DNA of 64,000 bases. It comes from CAYULW01 sp964445815. Its GTDB lineage: Bacteria; Bacteroidota; Bacteroidia; Flavobacteriales_E; Vicingaceae. The position numbers and the translations under genes were made by a program. The stretch spans positions 67,513 through 131,512 of the forward strand of contig CAYULW010000008.1 of NCBI GenBank assembly GCA_964445815.1. The letters are read 5' to 3'. Of the stretch, positions 33,101 through 40,711 are shown piece by piece. The notes below the pieces were generated by a model that saw nothing but the letters and a program-made list of their open reading frames with translations, was not told where the DNA came from and searched no databases. Position 1 is the stretch's first letter. Each line of letters opens with the position of its first letter.

Positions 33101-33565
33101 GTGAAGAAGATAATTAAAATAAAAACAATTCTAGCAATATTAATATTGCTAGTAGCAAGTGCAAAAGCACAGTCGTTTGAGGGTAGATTGTATAAAGTTA
33201 TATACTCGCCTGAAAATGCTCATGAGGTATATATTGAGTATTATTTGTTTTATGGAGATAAATTTGAAAAATATACTTACAATCTTGAATATAGAGGAAC
33301 TTGCAAAACATATTTTGAGCAAATAGATAATACCTTATTTACAAATTTGAATAGCATTGAAAAAAAGCTAAATATGAAAGGTAAATATGTTTTTAGCTTT
33401 AGGCAAAATGAAAGTACTAAATGTATTAGCTTGAAAGGCGAGCTTTTATCGATAGTATGTGAAGATTCTGACACTACTAAATATTTGAAATCAGTTAATC
33501 TAAAGTCAATTGACATTATAAGACCTGAATCAATTGACATTAAAATTATATCTAGAAATTGGTAA
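33101..33565 (+). CDS. Small secreted hypothetical protein
   Basis: The start is probably GTG 33101 (VKKIIKIKTILAILILLVASAKAQ); a TTG two codons earlier is also in frame. A signal peptide ending AKAQ precedes about 130 residues of mixed strands, with Cys residues in RGTCKTYF, KCISL and SIVCED. It is followed by a clear terminator. It lies among toxin-immunity type genes and may be an orphan immunity protein, but there is no motif to show it. Confidence 0.55.
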   Translation: MKKIIKIKTILAILILLVASAKAQSFEGRLYKVIYSPENAHEVYIEYYLFYGDKFEKYTYNLEYRGTCKTYFEQIDNTLFTNLNSIEKKLNMKGKYVFSFRQNESTKCISLKGELLSIVCEDSDTTKYLKSVNLKSIDIIRPESIDIKIISRNW

Positions 33566-33635
33566 TGGAGCTATCAAATGCGATGTTGTTTTCAGAACCC
33601 CCCTTCTCAGCGTAGAATGCAAAAAGCAATAGACT

Positions 33636-33662
33636 AAGCGTAGTATTTACTACGCTTTTTTA
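33636..33662 (+). terminator. Rho-independent terminator
   Basis: AAGCGTAGTA - TT - TACTACGCTT is a perfect 10-base stem followed by a T-run, 70 bases after the secreted protein's stop. Confidence 0.85.
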
Positions 33663-33695
33663 TTTTGGTAATTTGCAATTGCCAAGTGATATTAA

Positions 33696-33716
33696 GGTGT
33701 AGATGTAATCTGCACC
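33696..33716. repeat. Dispersed hairpin, copy 2
   Basis: GGTGTAGAT - GTA - ATCTGCACC (one G-T), followed by GCGCCGTACATT and then a CA-rich tract ending in CTCCT, as after copy 1 at 31454-31476. The two copies share flanks but differ in the stem tip. Confidence 0.6.
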
Positions 33717-33785
33717 GCGCCGTACATTCAATCATCAAAAAATCGTCTCCTAAACCAAAAAAGAAGAGCAACTAAATTATCATAA

Positions 33786-33966
33786 ATGAAAACATTTAGA
33801 ATTGTATTGGAGATATTAGTTTTGTTAGTATCATCAGTGATAACATGTCGAGCTTAATGACCAAATTCCGAACCCGCCCGTAAGAAAACAGAAATTTATT
33901 GCTAAGTTTAAACCACCGCCAATAGTAGGAAGAGAGGAGAATAAACCCGTAAGAGAAATCAAATGA
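33786..33966 (+). pseudogene. Frameshifted small lipoprotein gene
   Basis: MKTFRIVLEILVLLVSSVITC is a lipoprotein-type signal whose frame stops two codons later (33857). One base over, an open frame without its own start runs on (ELNDQIPNPPVRKQKFIAKF and beyond) to a TGA that overlaps the next gene's ATG at 33963. A one-base shift would join them into a roughly 60-residue lipoprotein. Confidence 0.35.
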
Positions 33967-34565
33967 GAATTAGTCAGTTATTGTTATTATTGGTTATTGT
34001 TACCACCGCGTTCAGTTCGTGTAGGACAAGCGATCATTTAATCGTAAAAGAAGGTGCTGATTTCGATACCTTGCACGTCAGTTTGAAGTTCACATCAAAC
34101 ATAGATACGATGCTAATAGCAGAGTATGAATCACGACTTGAACGTGCAATTGTAAGACATAACAAAACTTATCCGTTTCGATTCGTTGCGGTAGCAAGTA
34201 AAGAACCGGTGGAGCCTGCTTTGGTTTTAGAGATTGACTCCGTAAGGATAGCGACTTCCGATGATCAAATAAGTGCATTTACCTTAAGCATGCTTGGCAT
34301 TGGGCTACCCATTGCTTTGGTCGCATCAGGCATTCCGTTTCCATTTATCGTATGGTTCAATTCCTCTAACAATGTGTATACATTAGAAGGTTTGTCTGAT
34401 GATATAAGGAATACTTCAGTACCACCATACCAAAGGAATAGATATCGAAGCATGGGTGGTTGGTTTCGAGGGCATAATAGAAACATTAAAGTATCTGCAG
34501 TTATTTTTGAAAATAGAGTGTACAAGCACCTTCGTCAGATTAACAGAAATTTGCCCAATCAGTAG
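33963..34565 (+). CDS. Lipoprotein, unknown function
   Basis: The 200-residue product begins with a lipoprotein signal (LLLVIVTTAFSSC, Cys at residue 20). The mature part has strands around LHVSLKFTSNIDTMLIAEYE and LVLEIDSVRIATS, a hydrophobic segment near 95-125 (TLSMLGIGLPIALVASGIPF) and a basic C-terminus with KVSAVIFENRVYKHLRQ. The pattern recalls lipoproteins of about 200 residues common in Bacteroidota, with no known role. Confidence 0.6.
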   Translation: MRISQLLLLLVIVTTAFSSCRTSDHLIVKEGADFDTLHVSLKFTSNIDTMLIAEYESRLERAIVRHNKTYPFRFVAVASKEPVEPALVLEIDSVRIATSDDQISAFTLSMLGIGLPIALVASGIPFPFIVWFNSSNNVYTLEGLSDDIRNTSVPPYQRNRYRSMGGWFRGHNRNIKVSAVIFENRVYKHLRQINRNLPNQ

Positions 34566-34614
34566 CTTAGAATAAAATTAAGTGACTTCGTGTGATATTA
34601 AACTGATAAGCTAA

Positions 34615-35262
34615 ATGACAATTCTGATGAAGGAAAATGATCTAAAAAAACTAAATAACTTTTTGTTCTTATCAGAATTAAGTTTTAGTGAAGTAGATAA
34701 TAATCCTCAAAAAGTAATCTCTAAGTGGCATGAGTTAAGCATTGAGCCTAATGATATATCAATTGGACAGATAGAAGATGAACAATACAGAGTATCAAAA
34801 CTATTGGCATATTCATATCTAGAGTTAGAAGATTACAAAGAATCCAGAAAATGGTTCAAGAAATTATTTTCTTTTCTAAAAACTATGGATAATAATGGGA
34901 AAGAATATTATCAGTCTATAGAAGGTCTTGTAGCTTCTAATTTTCATTTGGGAAAGGAAATTTTCTATAACCTGAGAATTATACAAAAGGAAGAGAAGAA
35001 GGTTAGTGATTTTTCACCAACTCTTTTAAATTTAAAAAAGGAATACGAACGTTTGTTTCTTAAAAGAGTTAATAAGAGTTTGAATATATTTTCCATATTG
35101 TATGTTGCCACATTTGTGCTTATCAAATATGTATTAAGAATTGAAACTTTAATAGAAATTATGTTACTGCCAATGATTTTACTTTCAGCAATTCTAATCT
35201 ATAGAATATTTAATCAATCAAGATTTGATAGATATCTTTTAAAAATTAATAAATATTGCTGA
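34615..35262 (+). CDS. Hypothetical protein with helical N-terminus and two C-terminal membrane segments
   Basis: The 215-residue product has a TPR-like helical N-terminal 150 residues (YRVSKLLAYSYLELEDYKES, RKWFKKLF). Two membrane segments near 160-177 and 181-199 follow, then a short basic tail. There is no signal peptide. It lies 49 bases after the lipoprotein. Small tail-anchored TPR-like proteins are seen near Rhs loci, but no family is recognised. Confidence 0.55.
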   Translation: MTILMKENDLKKLNNFLFLSELSFSEVDNNPQKVISKWHELSIEPNDISIGQIEDEQYRVSKLLAYSYLELEDYKESRKWFKKLFSFLKTMDNNGKEYYQSIEGLVASNFHLGKEIFYNLRIIQKEEKKVSDFSPTLLNLKKEYERLFLKRVNKSLNIFSILYVATFVLIKYVLRIETLIEIMLLPMILLSAILIYRIFNQSRFDRYLLKINKYC

Positions 35263-35320
35263 AGTCTTGATGGTAAAGAATCTAACAAGAAGGTGGTGCG
35301 TTAATATGTTTATTCTAAGA

Positions 35321-36208
35321 ATGAAAAAGTTAATCCCTGTTTGCTTAATTATTCTTTTTTCAATTACCTCAAAGGGACAAGTATATCCTAATGCTATGGT
35401 CTATTACAATGATTTAGATAGTTTGTATTACCTAGACTCGTCTTATACTGAGAAAGCAGATGGAATTATGGGTTATATTCCTGAAGTGCATTATGATGAT
35501 GGCTTTTACAAGGTTTTAGATTCAGTATCTCTTGAGCTAGATAATGGTATATTACTTAGTAAAACGGCTTTTAATAACGACTATAAATTTCAGGTGTACA
35601 AGTTTTTATATAAGGATAACCGAGTTGTTGATGGAGTTTACGATTATGTTAGGAGGTTTTATAAGAGTGATGGTAAAGGTGGATATTTAGATGAGTATGT
35701 TGAGAAAATTACGAGGTCAACATATCAAAATGGTAAAAAGAATGGTCTGTTCTACCAGTTTAACTCTGATAATCCGCACAGAATTTATCAACTAGGATCA
35801 TATAATAATGGTTATTTAGATGGTTTAATAATAGAGTTTAAAGTAAATGGTTTTCCATATTCTGAAACCATGTATACCAACGGATATATAAATGGATTTG
35901 AAAGGACTTACTTCCCTGATACTAATATTCTAAAGTATGAAGCTTATTACAAGAAAGGAATTGCTCACGGAAAGCTTAAAACTTGGTGGAAGAATGGCAA
36001 CCTACGAGCTGACGTTGAATATAAAAATGATAGTCCTAATGGTGAGACCAGAATTTATCAAGAGAATGGGGATTTAGCCGTTGTTCAAATAGTAGAAAAT
36101 GGCTTTGCTATTAAAACAGAACAATATATAGAAGATATTTCTCGGTTAAAAAAATTGCAGCTTGTATTTCCTTTTAAAGATTCTAAACAGGATGTTATCA
36201 AGAAATAG
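35321..36208 (+). CDS. Secreted MORN/YwqK-like repeat protein
   Basis: The start is set at the ATG giving MKKLIPVCLIILFSITSKGQ, a clean signal peptide; upstream in-frame codons would bury it. The roughly 295-residue mature part has repeats of the form YxNGxxNGxxxxf (YQNGKKNGLFYQF, YNNGYLDGLIIEF, YKKGIAHGKLKTWWKNGNL, YKNDSPNGETRIY). It is related in kind to the lipoprotein at 483-1409. Family function is unknown, despite the 'antitoxin' label often attached. Confidence 0.7.
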   Translation: MKKLIPVCLIILFSITSKGQVYPNAMVYYNDLDSLYYLDSSYTEKADGIMGYIPEVHYDDGFYKVLDSVSLELDNGILLSKTAFNNDYKFQVYKFLYKDNRVVDGVYDYVRRFYKSDGKGGYLDEYVEKITRSTYQNGKKNGLFYQFNSDNPHRIYQLGSYNNGYLDGLIIEFKVNGFPYSETMYTNGYINGFERTYFPDTNILKYEAYYKKGIAHGKLKTWWKNGNLRADVEYKNDSPNGETRIYQENGDLAVVQIVENGFAIKTEQYIEDISRLKKLQLVFPFKDSKQDVIKK

Positions 36209-36286
36209 TAATGAAACTGAGGTGATGGATAATAATACAAAGGAAATTGTAGTTAAGGATATTTATACTAATCCCAAACAATCGTA

Positions 36287-36333
36287 TTGCGAACTTCTGT
36301 CATTGGGCTGCTTGTCTTGAACAGAACTCGCAA
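36287..36333. repeat. Long-loop inverted repeat between convergent genes
   Basis: TTGCGAACTTCTGT and ACAGAACTCGCAA are near-perfect mirror arms around a 20-base spacer. It lies between the MORN-like gene and the cytochrome gene, both ending here, so it may be a bidirectional transcript end or the mark of a lost insertion. Confidence 0.4.
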
Positions 36334-36360
36334 TCACAGAAAGAAGTGTACTTTCAAAGA

Positions 36361-37488
36361 TTAGGGTGCAGTAAATGCCGGATTGCTCACAAAACTACTG
36401 TCAGTAATGGCCTTTAAAAAAGCCAGTAGGTCATCTTTTTCCGTAGAAGTCAATGTGCGGTTTTTCAACATGGTAGGGTCAAGATTAGGAGAAGAAAAGG
36501 CCACACTGTCCATGTAAAACGATACCACTTCATCCAAAGTCTGAAAACGCCCGTCGTGCATATAAGGTGCCGTATACTGCAAATTTCTTAAAGAAGGTGT
36601 TTTAAATTTCCCAAGATCCTTAGGGTCTTTAGTGATTTTAGCCAAACCGGAATCCGGATTGGCATCCAGGCCATTGTTGCGAAACTCAAAATCGGTCCAA
36701 AGCGGATTGGGCTTCAAACCATGGCAATGCAGACAGTCGCCTTTGTTCTCAGAAATGTAAATGTCATATCCTCTTTTTTCCTGCGCATTTAAGCGCGGAC
36801 CTGAAAAAGGCAAACCTGCCTCAAATTTCATTTCATTGTCCATTTTGCTGTCTCCGCTAATTAAAGTCCGCTCAAACTGTGCCAGAGCTTTTACGATCAA
36901 ATTAGAGTCGACCACTTTGGTGCCAAAGGCCGCTTCAAATAAAGGCGGATAAACAGGATCATTTTGAATTTTGTAAGTCACATTGATCCAGGTTTCCGCC
37001 ATTTCCAAAGGATCTTTAACCGGCAGAAAAGCTTGCTCTTCAATAGAAGTGGCTTTGCCGTCCCAATTGAAATTGCCGTGTCGGCTAAACTCTGCCGTAA
37101 AAGCCAGATTAAAGAGTGGCATGGCATTCCTCACACTCAACGAGCCGTTTACACCCAAACTTCTGGCCATTCCCTTATCGTTAAAGGCATCGGCAGGTGC
37201 ATGACAACTGCCGCAGGAAATGCTATTGTCTTTAGAGAGTTTCTTTTCAAAAAACAGTTTTCGTCCCAATGCGATGCCCTCTACCGTTAGAGGATTATCC
37301 TCAGGAATATAAGGCGGATTAATGAACACAAAATGATTGGGAAGTTGCAAAGTATAAGGCGTCGGATCAGGCACATTCCCATTGGGATCGTCCGGAACGA
37401 GAATATCATCCCTGGGATCATCTTCCCGGCAAGCAGCCGAGAAGATGATCAAGAAGATGAAAAACAGATATTTACTTTGTTTTAGCAT
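36361..37488 (-). CDS. Di-heme cytochrome c peroxidase / MauG family, MbnH-like
   Basis: The 375-residue lipoprotein-type precursor (FLIIFSAAC) has two CxxCH heme sites, ISCGSCHAPADAF and GDCLHCHGLKPNP. Other family signatures are GRKLFFEKKLSKD, RNAMPLFNLAF, FNWDGKATSIEEQAFLPV and the closing FKTPSLRNLQYTAPYMHDGRF. Upstream, its start overlaps the stop of the MbnP-like gene by one base. In methanotrophs MbnH uses its two hemes to oxidise a Trp in MbnP and so create a copper site. The linkage here supports the same partnership. Confidence 0.88.
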   Translation of the reverse strand: MLKQSKYLFFIFLIIFSAACREDDPRDDILVPDDPNGNVPDPTPYTLQLPNHFVFINPPYIPEDNPLTVEGIALGRKLFFEKKLSKDNSISCGSCHAPADAFNDKGMARSLGVNGSLSVRNAMPLFNLAFTAEFSRHGNFNWDGKATSIEEQAFLPVKDPLEMAETWINVTYKIQNDPVYPPLFEAAFGTKVVDSNLIVKALAQFERTLISGDSKMDNEMKFEAGLPFSGPRLNAQEKRGYDIYISENKGDCLHCHGLKPNPLWTDFEFRNNGLDANPDSGLAKITKDPKDLGKFKTPSLRNLQYTAPYMHDGRFQTLDEVVSFYMDSVAFSSPNLDPTMLKNRTLTSTEKDDLLAFLKAITDSSFVSNPAFTAP

Positions 37489-38291
37489 TAAATATTCACT
37501 GTAAAGACAGAAGGTCCGTTCAAATTGAGTTTTCTCTGAGCTTCATAATTGGGCATCAGCATCATGTTATAGATGTTAAAATCCCAGGTATAAGGATTTC
37601 GGTACCATTCCTCTATGTTCATCACCAATTCAAAACTGGTTTTTGCAGGAATTGAAATGGCCGAGTTCATAGGCTTGGCCACGAAGTGATTGTCTTCATA
37701 TGTAGTATCCGTCGCCGTAATGTGTCTTGCCGTTCCCATGTGAGTAGCATACCCACCTGAGTTTCCGCCATCTTCCCATCGACCTTCCAGTTGCATATAG
37801 TGGTAACCGCCTCCAAGAGGATCAGGCCAGTTCCAGATGGCCGTATTCAAGTCTGCATATTGGTTTTCTATATTGTCTTCCCGGTCAAATCCGAATTTAA
37901 AACTGATGGCCGTATAATCGCCTTCTGGCACTTTGGTAGTAGGATTCCACACCAGAGTAGCAGGCTTGGTAATATCGACCAAGTGGTATTCATTAATAGT
38001 AAAAGAAGATCCGTCAGCTTTGTGAAAAGAGAGGTCAGAGATCATGTAACGCAATCTGGTAACACTAAATTTCTGTCCCTTTTCATTGGTATAAAGCAAG
38101 GTATCCATTTGTACAGAATCGTTGTTTACCATCTGAGACATGCTGATGCTGACCGAATGCTTGCTAGGATCAACGATCTTTTCTATAATGGTCGTTTCGA
38201 TATCGTCATCATCATCTTCACAAGCAACAAAGCCAATTGAAAATAAGCCGATCAGAATAAGGCTGTAAAAGTTAAATTTTAAATGTTTCAT
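37488..38291 (-). CDS. MbnP-like copper-binding lipoprotein
   Basis: The start is at the internal ATG (MKHLKFNFYSLILIGLFSIG, then FVACEDDDDD with the lipobox Cys) because it gives a proper lipoprotein signal and removes the overlap with the upstream gene. The roughly 267-residue product has family features: VTRLRYMISDLSFHKADG, YHLVDITKPATL, GDYTAISFKFGFDR, an NWPDPLGGGYHYMQLEG segment and several His/Met/Trp residues. MbnP proteins bind copper via an oxidised tryptophan made by MbnH, encoded immediately downstream. Confidence 0.82.
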   Translation of the reverse strand: MKHLKFNFYSLILIGLFSIGFVACEDDDDDIETTIIEKIVDPSKHSVSISMSQMVNNDSVQMDTLLYTNEKGQKFSVTRLRYMISDLSFHKADGSSFTINEYHLVDITKPATLVWNPTTKVPEGDYTAISFKFGFDREDNIENQYADLNTAIWNWPDPLGGGYHYMQLEGRWEDGGNSGGYATHMGTARHITATDTTYEDNHFVAKPMNSAISIPAKTSFELVMNIEEWYRNPYTWDFNIYNMMLMPNYEAQRKLNLNGPSVFTVNI

Positions 38292-38301
38292 GAGTTTAAA
38301 G

Positions 38302-39282
38302 TTAAAAATAGTAGGTAAAACTAGACATGATTCTTTCATCGTTTTGAAGTTGATTGTCGTATAAGTTTTGCTGTAGCGGCTTCCAATAAGAAAACCCCAA
38401 AGCCAGACTTTTAGTATACCATTTCAGTCCTGATGTTAGAAACAATGAAGTTCCACCCGAGTTTAAATAATTTTCGTTTTTGTATTGATCCCTCTTGCTA
38501 CTTTCTAAGCTGATGCCGGCATTGGGGGCCAATTGTGTGTTTTTGAGTTTTAGGAGTGCAAAAAAGCTGTTATTGCTGTTAAAGCGATTGGCAAAGCGGA
38601 ATGCATTTGAATTTTCGGTGCTGTAACGATAAGTACTCAGCGTAGAAAATCCAAAACTTTGATACCGCACCTGATATTCCAGATAAGCTAGAAAATCAAG
38701 ACTGCCAGTTCCGGCTTGTAAATGAGGATCCAGTTCGCTATAAGGAGCACCGTAAATCACTTGCCCTTTATTACTTTGACTGGGACTCACCATATACGGC
38801 TGATTGTATTTCCCGGTCGGCAGATTAAATCCACCTCCAACAATAAGACGCTGCGCCCATTTACTGCTATCTGTAACGCGTGTATTGAAGAGCATGTATT
38901 TCAACATTAAGCTCAAATCGCCTATACCCGAAATGTTGTGGATCACACTATCTTCCTCAAGGTAATAATTATCTGAAAAACTGATCTGAGCGAACAATTG
39001 CCACTTTTCATTAAGAAAATAATTGCCCCACAAATCATAAGATCGATAAATCTCACTTTGCTGAGTAGTATTACCAATCACCGTATTTCCAATTGCATGT
39101 TTCTGTCCGTTGTTTATCTGTTGAAAGGATATTTCATCATGCGAAAAACTACGATAACGGTAATTGAATCCAAACGTATTTCTGAGATCGTTAGGCTCTA
39201 AATTTAAATAGATGCTACACAAATCACAGCTCATTCCTTGCAAACTCCAAAATAGTCCAATAAGGAATATTAATTTTTTCAT
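38302..39282 (-). CDS. Predicted outer-membrane beta-barrel protein of the copper locus
   Basis: The 326-residue product has a signal peptide (LIFLIGLFWSLQGMSC) and then a CDLCSIYL segment (CxxC). A series of amphipathic beta strands follows (NTFGFNYRYRSF, WQLFAQISFSDNYYL, GFSTLSTYRYS), ending in an aromatic residue (IMSSFTYYF) as outer-membrane barrels do. It leads into the MbnP-like and MbnH-like genes with a 10-base gap, so it is likely co-transcribed. It could pass copper or a chelate, which is inference. Confidence 0.65.
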   Translation of the reverse strand: MKKLIFLIGLFWSLQGMSCDLCSIYLNLEPNDLRNTFGFNYRYRSFSHDEISFQQINNGQKHAIGNTVIGNTTQQSEIYRSYDLWGNYFLNEKWQLFAQISFSDNYYLEEDSVIHNISGIGDLSLMLKYMLFNTRVTDSSKWAQRLIVGGGFNLPTGKYNQPYMVSPSQSNKGQVIYGAPYSELDPHLQAGTGSLDFLAYLEYQVRYQSFGFSTLSTYRYSTENSNAFRFANRFNSNNSFFALLKLKNTQLAPNAGISLESSKRDQYKNENYLNSGGTSLFLTSGLKWYTKSLALGFSYWKPLQQNLYDNQLQNDERIMSSFTYYF

Positions 39283-39316
39283 TGTTAATGTATTGAGTGA
39301 AAACCAATTCAGTAAT

Positions 39317-39703
39317 TCAACTCAAAAAGCGGGGGGGAGGTGTAAGCGGTACAAGGGAAATGGAACGGTATGAATTTAAATAGGGGGTATTGCCGATAAT
39401 GGTTTGAGTTTGGAAAGTAGCTTGTAAAACATTAAAACTAACGGGAAACAAAGTGAGTCTTTCTTCAGAAAGCAATTCCAAAGGAAATTCATTTTGCTTT
39501 TGTTCAACCTGCTTAATTTGTTTATTCAGGTGGCATTTTCCTTCACAGGTATATTCTTCAACATCTTTATTGATACAGAATTGCTCAATGATCTCTAGCT
39601 TATTCATCTGATAAGAAACATAAAGCCATGACTGCGGAGAACTATTAAATAATAGTACTCCCAACATGAGCAAAGCTCCAATTCTATTTAAAGTAGCAAG
39701 CAT
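39317..39703 (-). CDS. Small membrane-anchored protein with CxGKCHL motif
   Basis: The 128-residue product has an N-terminal hydrophobic segment (LNRIGALLMLGVLLF), then FCINKDVEEYTCEGKCHLNKQI with three Cys and a His. Proteins of this type with a 'CxGKCHL' motif are widespread in Bacteroidota, often next to TonB receptors or copper/iron genes. Metal binding is plausible. It heads the MbnP/MbnH-type operon. Confidence 0.65.
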   Translation of the reverse strand: MLATLNRIGALLMLGVLLFNSSPQSWLYVSYQMNKLEIIEQFCINKDVEEYTCEGKCHLNKQIKQVEQKQNEFPLELLSEERLTLFPVSFNVLQATFQTQTIIGNTPYLNSYRSISLVPLTPPPRFLS

Positions 39704-39793
39704 TTGTACAAATGTATGTATGTTGGTTTTAGTTTTGTGTAACTTGTTTTACTTTATTTAATTGTAAGACGAAAAAAAAGTACTCGCGTTGCC

Positions 39794-40711
39794 TTGAAAA
39801 AATTAATCGTTATAACCGGCCCTACAGCTACCGGAAAGACAGCTTTAGCGGTAAAACTTGCAGTCGAATTAGATGCGGAAATCATTAGTGCGGATAGTCG
39901 GCAGGTGTATCGAAGCATGAACTTGGGGACGGGCAAAGATTTAGAAGAATACCATCAGAACAACACAAAAATTCCATATCATTTAATTGATATTCGGGAT
40001 GCGGGAGAAGTTTACGATGGGTTTCATTTTCAGCGCGATTTTTTTAAGACCTATGAAGCCATTCTTTCAAGAAAGAAAGTTCCCATTTTGTGCGGAGGAA
40101 CCGGCATGTACATCCAACTGGCCTTAGATAAAACCCCATTGCTAAAAGTAGAGCCCAATGTAGAACTGCGCAGAAGTCTGGAAAAGCAGAGTCAAGGGGA
40201 TTTGGTAGAACGTCTCATGACTTATCCGGAACAAGTGCACAACAGCACTGATCTTAAAGATAGAGAACGCACCATAAGAGCCATAGAAATTGCCCATTTT
40301 AAACAGAACTATCGTGGTCAGTGGCCGGAGAATCCGGTGAGCGATTATCTTATTTTTGTTACCCGAATGCAGCGAGAGACTTTGAGGCGTAAAATTCGCT
40401 TGCGTCTGGATCAGCGTTTAGAAGAAGGCATGATCGATGAGGTGCAGCAACTCAAAGCTGCCGGATTGAATTCGGAAACGCTGAATTATTATGGACTTGA
40501 GTATCGCTTTATCAATCAATATCTGGAAAAGGAGATGACTTATGATGACATGTATACGGGACTTTTACAAGCCATCAGGCGTTTTGCAAAAAAACAAGTG
40601 ACTTGGTTCAGAAGAATGGAAAGGCAAGGGTATCTTTTACATTATCTGGAAGAAGAAATGACGCAGCCCGAAAAAGTAGAATTTATGCTTAACAAGTACC
40701 GGAATGTTTAA
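39794..40711 (+). CDS. miaA: tRNA dimethylallyltransferase
   Basis: It adds a dimethylallyl group to A37 of tRNAs that read UNN codons. The 305-residue product starts at a TTG: KKLIVITGPTATGKTALAVKLA carries the P-loop. The family motifs EIISADSRQVYRSMNLGTGK, YHLIDIRDAGEVYDG, VPILCGGTGMYIQLAL and KKQVTWFRR all follow in order. The length is normal for the family. Its end overlaps the helicase-nuclease gene by 8 bases. Confidence 0.95.
   Translation: MKKLIVITGPTATGKTALAVKLAVELDAEIISADSRQVYRSMNLGTGKDLEEYHQNNTKIPYHLIDIRDAGEVYDGFHFQRDFFKTYEAILSRKKVPILCGGTGMYIQLALDKTPLLKVEPNVELRRSLEKQSQGDLVERLMTYPEQVHNSTDLKDRERTIRAIEIAHFKQNYRGQWPENPVSDYLIFVTRMQRETLRRKIRLRLDQRLEEGMIDEVQQLKAAGLNSETLNYYGLEYRFINQYLEKEMTYDDMYTGLLQAIRRFAKKQVTWFRRMERQGYLLHYLEEEMTQPEKVEFMLNKYRNV

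Larger units (their letters stand above)
33566..33962. other. 397-base gap holding a terminator, a hairpin repeat and a broken small gene
   Basis: From left to right this stretch has the terminator at 33636-33662, dispersed hairpin copy 2 at 33696-33716 with its GTACATT flank, and a probable frameshifted small lipoprotein gene from 33786. Confidence 0.6.
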
